A stretch of 64,000 bases of DNA from Pradoshia eiseniae. GTDB lineage: Bacteria; Bacillota; Bacilli; Bacillales; Pradoshiaceae. Below, piece by piece: positions 57,248 through 64,000 of the stretch. Under the pieces are notes generated by a model. The model did not search any database, had not been told where the DNA came from, and saw nothing but the letters and a program-made list of their open reading frames with translations. A program made the translations under genes and the position numbers. The stretch covers positions 179,322 through 243,321 of the forward strand of contig NZ_PKOZ01000003.1 in assembly GCF_002946355.1 (NCBI RefSeq), read 5' to 3'. Positions within the stretch are counted from its first letter, which is position 1, and each line of letters starts with the position of its first letter.

Positions 57248-57528
57248 TTTTTCTCCTTGGCCGCCATTTCCAATAGTTCATCATAAATGGAAGCAGGCAC
57301 ATCAGCATCCAAATGATTAGACAGGCTGTTTTTCTTCTTGGCAGCGTTAATGGCTTCCTCAGAAAGGCTCAAGTAAGCTCCCCGTCCGGATTTCTTTCCG
57401 GTTGGATCGATTGAAACCTCTCCTTCCTTGGAACGAACAATCCGGATCATTTCCTTCTTAGGCTTCATTTCACCGGTGCCGATACATTTCCGGAGCGGTA
57501 TCTTTTTACGGTTGTTCACCATCATCAC
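57244..57528 (-). CDS. rnpM: YlxR/RnpM, nucleic-acid-binding protein (RNase P modulator)
   Basis: Up to 94 residues, with [48 protein letters not shown], the YlxR signature including GRGAY. In B. subtilis it has been described as an RNase P-binding modulator and transcription-linked regulator. The 5' end has GTG-ATG-ATG-GTG in a row; alignment and spacing from GGTGAGGTG favour the GTG at 57519 (VNNRKK). It sits between nusA and ylxQ. Confidence 0.94.
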   Translation of the reverse strand: MMMVNNRKKIPLRKCIGTGEMKPKKEMIRIVRSKEGEVSIDPTGKKSGRGAYLSLSEEAINAAKKKNSLSNHLDADVPASIYDELLEMAAKEKK

Positions 57529-57542
57529 CTCACCAATGCTTT

Positions 57543-58667
57543 TTACTCTTCACCATCGTCATCGAGCCCAAAAGTAAACCCGGTGAATTCCATTTCTTCT
57601 TCACTGTCGCGTACGACTGGATAGATGCCAGATTCACGCGCATCTGTCTCACTCTTGATATCAATCTTCCAGCCAGTCAGCTTAGCCGCAAGACGGGCAT
57701 TTTGTCCGCGCTTACCGATTGCAAGCGATAATTGATAGTCAGGAACGATTACCGTTGTAGCTTTTTCTTCTTCATTAACGATAACTTCAAGCACCTTCGA
57801 TGGGCTGAGCGCATTCGCAACAAATACGACTGGATCTTCAGACCATTTGACGATATCAATTTTCTCGCCTTTTAATTCATTAACGATGGCTTGAACACGC
57901 TGACCCTTTGGACCTACACATGCCCCGACCGGATCAACTTCCGGATTATCGGAGTGCACAGAGATTTTAGAGCGATCTCCAGCTTCCCGTGCAACAGATT
58001 TAATTTCAACCGTACCATCAAAGATTTCCGGCACTTCGAGTTCAAATAAACGCTTCAATAGGCCAGGATGTGTGCGGGATACAAAAATCTGCGGTCCTTT
58101 AGATGTTTTCTCAACCTTTGTCAAAAATACTTTGTATCGCTCATGCGGCTGGTAGCTCTCATTCGGCATTTGTTCATTTGCTGGAAGCAAGGCTTCCGTT
58201 TTGCCAAGAGCGACATAGATATATTTAGAATCACGACGTTGAACAATTCCTGTCATGATATCTTCTTCACGGTCGATGAATTCGTTATATACGATTCCTC
58301 TTTCAGCCTCGCGCACACGCTGAGTAACAACCTGTTTAGCCGTTTGTGCAGCAATACGCCCAAAGTTCTTTGGTGTAACCTCAAGCTCCACCACATCTTC
58401 TAGCTCATAGTTTGGATTGATGCTTTTGGCTTCATCAAGGGAAATTTCAAGACGGGAGTCAAATACTTCATCCACGATTTCTTTACGGGCAAACACCCTC
58501 ATGGATCCATTCATCAGATTGAAATCCACGCGCACATTTTGCGCTTGATTGAAATTACGCTTATAAGCCGATACAAGAGCGGCTTCAATCGCTTCTACAA
58601 GCACATCTCTTGAAATGCCTTTTTCCTTTTCTAAAATAGTCAGTGCATCGAGTAATTCATTACTCAT
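57543..58667 (-). CDS. nusA: Transcription termination/antitermination factor NusA
   Basis: 374 residues: an N-terminal RNA-polymerase-binding domain (about 1-125), an S1 domain ([23 protein letters not shown]), then KH1 and KH2 ([25 protein letters not shown] and [23 protein letters not shown]). It lacks the C-terminal acidic repeats of the E. coli protein, as usual in Firmicutes. It enhances pausing and intrinsic termination. The operon leader holds a weak terminator-like hairpin that could be NusA-responsive. TAGGAGGGG precedes the ATG. Confidence 0.99.
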   Translation of the reverse strand: MSNELLDALTILEKEKGISRDVLVEAIEAALVSAYKRNFNQAQNVRVDFNLMNGSMRVFARKEIVDEVFDSRLEISLDEAKSINPNYELEDVVELEVTPKNFGRIAAQTAKQVVTQRVREAERGIVYNEFIDREEDIMTGIVQRRDSKYIYVALGKTEALLPANEQMPNESYQPHERYKVFLTKVEKTSKGPQIFVSRTHPGLLKRLFELEVPEIFDGTVEIKSVAREAGDRSKISVHSDNPEVDPVGACVGPKGQRVQAIVNELKGEKIDIVKWSEDPVVFVANALSPSKVLEVIVNEEEKATTVIVPDYQLSLAIGKRGQNARLAAKLTGWKIDIKSETDARESGIYPVVRDSEEEMEFTGFTFGLDDDGEE

Positions 58668-58696
58668 TTTACTAATCCCCTCCTAAAATCTACACC

Positions 58697-59170
58697 TTAT
58701 GAAAAGCTGACGGCAAGCCTTGCCTTCGCAATCTTATCATAGGGAATCACAAGCTCTTTTTTACGTGTTTTAATTTTGATTTCGAGCGTAACCTGAGAAC
58801 CATCAAAATCCTTCAGGATGCCTTCAAACTCTTTTTCATTGTCAATCGGCTCATACGTTTTGACATGGACATTCTTGCCGATTGCTTTTATATAATCCCG
58901 GTCTTTCTTCAATGGGCGCTCAGCGCCAGGGGAAGATACCTCCAGGAAGTAATTATTGGAAATTGGGTCTTTTTCATCAAGCTGTTCACTCAGCTTCTCT
59001 GAAACAAGGCCGCATTCCTCAATATCCACGCCTCCGTCCTTATCGATATACACTCTAAGGAACCAGTTTCTGCCCTCTTTCACATATTCCACTTCCACGA
59101 GCTCGAGGTTTAACTCTTCAAGGATTGGGGCAGCCATTTCCTCGACGATCTCCGTTACTTTCTTGCTCAT
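58697..59170 (-). CDS. rimP: Ribosome maturation factor RimP
   Basis: 157 residues with the two-domain RimP fold ([40 protein letters not shown], then [18 protein letters not shown]). It is needed for 30S assembly. It is the first gene of the nusA-infB operon, 29 bases ahead of nusA, with AAAGGAGTG before the ATG. Confidence 0.98.
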   Translation of the reverse strand: MSKKVTEIVEEMAAPILEELNLELVEVEYVKEGRNWFLRVYIDKDGGVDIEECGLVSEKLSEQLDEKDPISNNYFLEVSSPGAERPLKKDRDYIKAIGKNVHVKTYEPIDNEKEFEGILKDFDGSQVTLEIKIKTRKKELVIPYDKIAKARLAVSFS

Positions 59171-59221
59171 ACCTTCACTCCTTTACGGCCTATGTATGCG
59201 ACTCTAATAGCATCCTAATAC

Positions 59222-59250
59222 AAACGAAAGAGTGGGTTTCCCCACTCTTT
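59222..59250 (-). terminator. Leader hairpin of the rimP-nusA operon / weak polC terminator
   Basis: A perfect 10-bp stem AAAGAGTGGG/CCCACTCTTT with a short loop, followed on the minus strand by CGTTTGTATTAGG, an interrupted U tract. It lies downstream of the rimP promoter, so it acts both as polC 3' end and as an attenuator in the leader. Confidence 0.7.
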
Positions 59251-59282
59251 AGCACATACGTATCAGCAGTAATTCTTACTTG

Positions 59283-59311
59283 AATATAACATAAAGTTAT
59301 CGAATTTGCAA
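59283..59311 (-). promoter_or_regulatory. SigmaA promoter for rimP-nusA-infB operon
   Basis: On the minus strand TTGCAA (59306-59311), a 17-nt spacer and TATATT (59283-59288), immediately after the polC stop codon and upstream of the leader hairpin. Confidence 0.6.
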
Positions 59312-59326
59312 ATAACCGTGCCTTTC

Positions 59327-62300
59327 CTAGAATAAGGATAGCTGGTTTTGATCAGGCATATTTTCAAGGCATCCATGGTTATCCAAGTATTCCAAGATAG
59401 TTTTGGATATCTTGCCTCGTTGTTGTAAATCTTCCTTGGATAAGAATTCGCCCTTTTCTCTAGCTTTCACAATATTATAGGCGGCATTCGTTCCAAGTCC
59501 TGGTATTGAATTAAACGGCGGAATCAACGTGTTTCCGTCAATGATGAATTCTGTTGCACTTGAGCGATACAGGTCAACCTTCTGGAAGCTAAAGCCGCGT
59601 TCACACATTTCCAAGGCAAGCTCAAGCACGGTCATAAGGTTTTTCTCCTTCGTGCTTGCATCAAGACCCTTTTGATTAATTTCATCAATGCGCGAACGGA
59701 TCATTTGCGAGCCCTTAACCATTGCATCAATATCAAAATCCTCTGCCCTGACTGTAAAGTATGCCGCATAATAAAGAAGCGGGTGATGGACCTTGAAATA
59801 AGCAATCCGGACGGCCATCAGAACATAGGCTGCAGCATGGGCTTTCGGGAACATGTATTTAATCTTCTTGCATGATCCAATATACCAGGCCGGCACTTTA
59901 TTCTTCAGCATTTCCTCTTCCATATCCTCTGTCAATCCCTTACCCTTACGGACAGACTCCATGATTTTGAAGGCAAGTGACGGCTCGAGTCCTTGATAAA
60001 TCAGGTAGACCATGATGTCATCACGGCAGCCGATTACTTCACTCAGGTTACAAATATTCTCCTGTATCAGTTCCTGTGCATTGCCAAGCCATACGTCTGT
60101 CCCATGGGAAAGCCCGGAAATTTGCACGAGCTCTGCAAACGTCGTCGGTTTCGTGTCCTCAAGCATCTGACGGACAAATCGCGTTCCAAATTCCGGCACA
60201 CCGAGTGTTCCGGTCTTACAATTAATTTGCTCTTCTGTGACGCCTAGCACCTCAGGCGAGCTGAAGATTTTCATAACCTCCGGATCATCAGTCGGAATTG
60301 TCTTTGGATCGATTCCGCTTAAATCCTGGAGCATCCGAATAACAGTCGGGTCATCGTGACCGAGAATATCCAGCTTCAAAATATTATCGTGAATGGAATG
60401 GAAATCAAAGTGTGTCGTTCTCCACTCAGATTCACTATCATCTGCCGGGTATTGAATAGGGGTGAAATCATAGATATCCATATAATCCGGCACAACAATA
60501 ATCCCGCCCGGGTGCTGGCCAGTTGTTCTCTTAACACCGGTGCAGCCGCTGACTAAACGGTCAGCCTCAGCTGAACGGAGATGAAGATTATTGTCATTGG
60601 CATAGCCGCGCACATATCCATAAGCTGTCTTCTCAGCGACTGTGCCAATTGTTCCAGCACGATACACATAATCTTCTCCGAAGAGCACTTTCGTATAGTT
60701 ATGGGCCTGCGGCTGGTATTCCCCTGAGAAGTTCAAGTCGATATCCGGTACCTTATCTCCTTTGAATCCAAGGAAGGTTTCAAACGGGATATCATGTCCA
60801 TCCTTAATGAATGGAACATGACAATCCGGACATTCCTTATCTGGCAGATCAAAGCCTGAACCGACTGAGCCATCATTGAAGAATTCCGATTGTTTGCATT
60901 TTGGGCAAACATAATGCGGCGGAAGCGGGTTAACCTCCGTAATTTCCGTCATTGTCGCAACGAATGAAGAACCGACGGAACCACGCGAGCCAACAAGATA
61001 TCCATCATCAAGGGACTTCTTAACGAGCTTATGAGAAATTAAATAAATAACGGCAAATCCATGGCCGATGATACTCTTCAGTTCCTTCTCAAGCCTAGCT
61101 TCTACGATCTCAGGCAAATTTTCTCCATAAATCATTCTTGCTCTGCCATAGCTCATGGAACGAATTTCTTCATCCGCCCCCTCGATTTTTGGTGTATATA
61201 GATCATCCTTAATCGGCTTGATTTCATCAATCATATCTGCCACTTTATGCGTGTTAGCCACAACGATTTCCTTCGCTTTTTCCTCCCCAAGGAAGGAGAA
61301 GGCATGAAGCATTTCATCTGTCGTGCGGAAATGGACATCCGGCAAGGAATGTCTGTTCAGCGGATTGGCACCGCCTTGAGAGTTAATCAAAATCTTACGG
61401 TAGATTTTATCATTAGGGTTCAAATAATGAACATTTCCAGTCGCAACGACCGGCTTGTTTTGCCTTTCACCAATCTTTACGATATTCGAAATGATGGATT
61501 CGAGCGCTTTCTCATTGCGCACGAGCTCCATTTCAATGAGGGGAGCGTAAACCTCTTTCGGATGCACCTCCAGATAATCATAAAACTCCGCCGCTTCCTC
61601 TGCCTCTTCAAATGATTTCTGCATCATATTCTCAAATACTTCCCCGCGATCGCATCCTGAGCCAACGAGAATTCCTTCCCGGTATTTCGTTAGAATGGAC
61701 CTTGGCAAACGTGGAACGCGATAGAAATAATTCAAATGTGCAATGGAGACAAGCTTAAATAAATTCTTCAAGCCTTCCTCCGTTTGCGCCAGCAAAGTGC
61801 AATGATAAGGTCTGGCACGCTGAAACGCCTTCCCTTGTCCCATATTGTCATTCAGCTGATTATGGTTAACAATGCCTTTCTCATTCGCATCCTTCAGCAT
61901 TTTCATAAGCAAGTGGCCTGTTGTCTCTGCATCATAGATGGCACGGTGATGCTGAACGAGCTCGACATCGAATTTCTTCGCTAAATTGTTCAAACGATGA
62001 TTCTTCATATCCGGATAAAGGAAACGCGCCAATTCAAGCGTATCAATGACTGGATTTTCAGCTTTGCCGAAATTGAGCTTCTTATAGCCCATATTCAAAA
62101 AGCCCATATCAAAGCTTGCGTTATGGGCAACAAAAATGCTGTCGCCAGCCCACTCCTTGAATTTCGTCAGCACCTCATCCACTTCCGGCGCATTTTCGAC
62201 TAGATCATCGGTAATGCCTGTTAAATTGATCGTCGTCGAGGATAGCTTATGATGCGGGTTCGCAAATGACTCAAAGCGGTCAATAATCTCCCCGTTTTTC

Positions 62301-63646
62301 ATCTTGACAGCAGCGAGCTCGATAATTGTGTCATAAATAGCTGATAGACCCGTTGTTTCAACGTCAAAGACGACATACGTGCTGTCTTCTAAAACGAGGT
62401 CTTTAGCGTTATAGGCAATCGGCACACCATCATCTATCAGGTTTACCTCAACCCCGTACAAAATTTTAATCCCGTTCTTCTTCCCGGCTGAATAAGCCTC
62501 AGGGAAGGATTGGGCAACGGCGTGATCTGTGACGGCAACGGCCGGATGGCCCCATTTTGCCGCCTGAGCAACAAGCGCTGATACAGGCGTTACAGCGTCC
62601 ATCTGGCTCATCGGAGTATGCAGATGAAGCTCAACGCGCTTCTCGCCTTCTGGAGCTTGATCGATGCGATGTTTGCCGACAATTTCATTAATATCATTAG
62701 CAATCATAACTAAGTCACGGACGAAGGTATCATTTTGAACGCTTCCTTGCACTCGTGCCCACATACCTTTTTTGACGCGTGCCAATTGGACTGCGTCCTC
62801 CTTGTCACGTGAGAATACCTTAACAAGGATACTATTTGTGTAGTCCGTAATCTTGAAGGTAAGCAAGGTTCTGCCGCTCTTCAATTCGCGTGTTTCCGCG
62901 TCAAAAATATAGCCTTCAATCGCAATGCGACGTTCTTCCTCGACAATTTCATCAATCGCCTTAAAGTCCGCATCCGGTTTAATTTTATAGCCAATGACAA
63001 GCGGTCCGTCATCATAAGGCACATCATCCTTCGATTCGGCTGCTTTCTTCATCTCCTGTACAGCCTGCATCGCTTTCGCTTCGTCCTCTTCCTGCTTTTT
63101 CTTCCGGAAGATTTCCATCTCATCGCTGAATATAGAAGCGTCCACAACCGCATCGAGCTGGAGCGGAGGAAAACCAAAGCCTTGATACACATTTGATATC
63201 AATCCTGCATACTTTCTTTTCAGCTGTCCGGCTTCCGCTTCATTCCTTGCCTTGATAATTAATTTATTCCCTTCTACCGTAGGGCTTTGCCCATGAAGAA
63301 GCTCCAGGATCGCAGGTGAGATTCCATCTATTTCTCCTATACAATTCTTCCAATATTCTATAATTAATTCCTTGGTCGGCAATGGATTTCTTACCGTTAC
63401 GGAATACCCTACAGAGGCAATTGGCGAGAAAGATTGGATTAATTGTGTCGTAAAACGCGTCCAAACGCTGCAAGGGATTAACTGGTCAAAGCTAAAGAAG
63501 AAATGCCATTTCCGGGCAACCTTTTCGATGACCACCCTATCAATTTCAGCGTTATGAAAATGCTGTACGACGGCATCCTCAGTCAGCTGGAGCTGTTGAA
63601 GAAGCGTCCTGAATTTATCTTGTTTCATGCGAGAATTCTCTTCCAT
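59327..63646 (-). CDS. polC: DNA polymerase III PolC
   Basis: 1439 residues from the ATG at 63646, six bases after GGGAGAG. It shows an N-terminal region and OB domain (about 240-320), a PHP domain ([37 protein letters not shown]) interrupted by the 3'-5' exonuclease ([50 protein letters not shown]). A zinc-binding CPKC...CPDC follows, then the C-family palm ([14 protein letters not shown]), fingers and helix-hairpin-helix ([17 protein letters not shown]). It is the essential Gram-positive replicative polymerase. Order and length match B. subtilis. Confidence 0.99.
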   Translation of the reverse strand: MEENSRMKQDKFRTLLQQLQLTEDAVVQHFHNAEIDRVVIEKVARKWHFFFSFDQLIPCSVWTRFTTQLIQSFSPIASVGYSVTVRNPLPTKELIIEYWKNCIGEIDGISPAILELLHGQSPTVEGNKLIIKARNEAEAGQLKRKYAGLISNVYQGFGFPPLQLDAVVDASIFSDEMEIFRKKKQEEDEAKAMQAVQEMKKAAESKDDVPYDDGPLVIGYKIKPDADFKAIDEIVEEERRIAIEGYIFDAETRELKSGRTLLTFKITDYTNSILVKVFSRDKEDAVQLARVKKGMWARVQGSVQNDTFVRDLVMIANDINEIVGKHRIDQAPEGEKRVELHLHTPMSQMDAVTPVSALVAQAAKWGHPAVAVTDHAVAQSFPEAYSAGKKNGIKILYGVEVNLIDDGVPIAYNAKDLVLEDSTYVVFDVETTGLSAIYDTIIELAAVKMKNGEIIDRFESFANPHHKLSSTTINLTGITDDLVENAPEVDEVLTKFKEWAGDSIFVAHNASFDMGFLNMGYKKLNFGKAENPVIDTLELARFLYPDMKNHRLNNLAKKFDVELVQHHRAIYDAETTGHLLMKMLKDANEKGIVNHNQLNDNMGQGKAFQRARPYHCTLLAQTEEGLKNLFKLVSIAHLNYFYRVPRLPRSILTKYREGILVGSGCDRGEVFENMMQKSFEEAEEAAEFYDYLEVHPKEVYAPLIEMELVRNEKALESIISNIVKIGERQNKPVVATGNVHYLNPNDKIYRKILINSQGGANPLNRHSLPDVHFRTTDEMLHAFSFLGEEKAKEIVVANTHKVADMIDEIKPIKDDLYTPKIEGADEEIRSMSYGRARMIYGENLPEIVEARLEKELKSIIGHGFAVIYLISHKLVKKSLDDGYLVGSRGSVGSSFVATMTEITEVNPLPPHYVCPKCKQSEFFNDGSVGSGFDLPDKECPDCHVPFIKDGHDIPFETFLGFKGDKVPDIDLNFSGEYQPQAHNYTKVLFGEDYVYRAGTIGTVAEKTAYGYVRGYANDNNLHLRSAEADRLVSGCTGVKRTTGQHPGGIIVVPDYMDIYDFTPIQYPADDSESEWRTTHFDFHSIHDNILKLDILGHDDPTVIRMLQDLSGIDPKTIPTDDPEVMKIFSSPEVLGVTEEQINCKTGTLGVPEFGTRFVRQMLEDTKPTTFAELVQISGLSHGTDVWLGNAQELIQENICNLSEVIGCRDDIMVYLIYQGLEPSLAFKIMESVRKGKGLTEDMEEEMLKNKVPAWYIGSCKKIKYMFPKAHAAAYVLMAVRIAYFKVHHPLLYYAAYFTVRAEDFDIDAMVKGSQMIRSRIDEINQKGLDASTKEKNLMTVLELALEMCERGFSFQKVDLYRSSATEFIIDGNTLIPPFNSIPGLGTNAAYNIVKAREKGEFLSKEDLQQRGKISKTILEYLDNHGCLENMPDQNQLSLF

Positions 63647-63686
63647 ATCAATCTCTCCCAAAAGTCATTCTCATACTCGTCTAGTC

Positions 63687-63695
63687 ATTATAACA
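63687..63695 (-). promoter_or_regulatory. Extended -10 promoter for polC
   Basis: TGTTATAAT on the minus strand (TGnTATAAT form) about 45 bases before the polC start; the -35 is weak, as usual for extended -10 promoters. Confidence 0.6.
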
Positions 63696-63783
63696 TACCT
63701 CAGATTTTTATAACGGCTGTCTCTATAATGATTCAATCTTCTATACAGTCTAATCTATTGCGCATTAGGAGCAATCGCCTGAA

Positions 63784-63822
63784 AAGAAAGAACAGGCTCT
63801 CCCAGACCATTTAGGGAGAGCC
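63784..63822 (-). terminator. Intrinsic terminator after proS
   Basis: A perfect 9-bp stem GGCTCTCCC/GGGAGAGCC with a 10-nt loop and a T-rich tail on the minus strand, 13 bases after the stop codon. Confidence 0.88.
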
Positions 63823-63834
63823 ATGTATCATTTA

Positions 63835-64000
63835 TTAGCCAATTATTGTCTTAAGACGTTCAAGCAATTCTCCCACAGGAATCTCAAAGCTTTCGCCATT
63901 TTCTCTGATTTTCATTTCAATGATGCCTTCTTGAGCTTTCTTGCCAACGGTTACGCGAACCGGCATGCCGATTAAGTCAGAATCAGCAAATTTCACGCCC
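63835..64000 (-). CDS. proS: Prolyl-tRNA synthetase, C-terminal end (cut by window end)
   Basis: The last 55 codons are visible: [21 protein letters not shown], then [30 protein letters not shown] and stop. This is the anticodon-binding C-terminal domain of bacterial-type ProS. Its position immediately upstream of polC is the standard order in Bacillus. The rest of the gene lies beyond the window. Confidence 0.9.
   Translation of the reverse strand, partial: GVKFADSDLIGMPVRVTVGKKAQEGIIEMKIRENGESFEIPVGELLERLKTIIG

Overview
The window comes from a low-GC, Gram-positive, endospore-forming member of the Bacillaceae. This follows from the sporulation genes (spoIIIE-type ftsK, dipicolinate synthase dpaAB, spoVS, ymxH, tepA), from a Gram-positive PolC, and from near-complete gene-order agreement with the Bacillus subtilis region running from proS/polC to miaB/ricA. 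Strong Shine-Dalgarno sites and frequent TTG/GTG starts fit this. Nearly every gene lies on the minus strand, so the biological order runs from high to low coordinates.

Layout from the right end: the 3' end of proS; polC; the rimP-nusA-rnpM(ylxR)-ylxQ-infB-ylxP-rbfA-truB-ribF translation/transcription operon; rpsO; pnp; ylxY; mlpA; ymxH; the dpaA-dpaB-asd-dapG-dapA dipicolinate/diaminopimelate cluster; rnjB; a roughly 700-bp gene-free segment; tepA-ylzJ; spoIIIE; an orphan nucleoside-binding lipoprotein gene; GntR-type ymfC followed by a nupNOPQ-like nucleoside ABC importer; ymfF-ymfH, ymfI, ymfK, rodZ, pgsA, cinA, recA; rny, ymdB, spoVS; a dipeptidase; korAB; tdh-kbl; a type I signal peptidase gene; and miaB-ricA. 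Beyond ricA the B. subtilis-like order stops: cotE-mutS-mutL is not there. Instead there is a cardiolipin synthase, a Gfo/Idh/MocA oxidoreductase, a LemA + TPM-domain pair on the plus strand, a TspO-like membrane protein and the end of an MFS transporter.

Functional themes: RNA decay and processing is concentrated here (RNase Y, RicA, RNase J2, PNPase, YmdB, RnpM, NusA). Other themes are spore formation, lysine/dipicolinate synthesis, threonine-to-glycine catabolism (tdh-kbl) and nucleoside uptake.

The most unusual item is the gene-free segment between rnjB and tepA (about 38422-39110, minus strand). It has a good SigmaB-like promoter (GTTTCA, 13-nt spacer, GGGTAA), a 22-bp terminal stem enclosing about 580 nt, many nested internal helices, and an intrinsic terminator two bases after the terminal stem. 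I read it as a large structured noncoding RNA, possibly stress induced, that I cannot assign to a named family. A second unusual item is the orphan BMP lipoprotein gene. It carries a near-copy of the ymfC promoter block about 370 nt upstream, which suggests a promoter duplication and shared control by YmfC.
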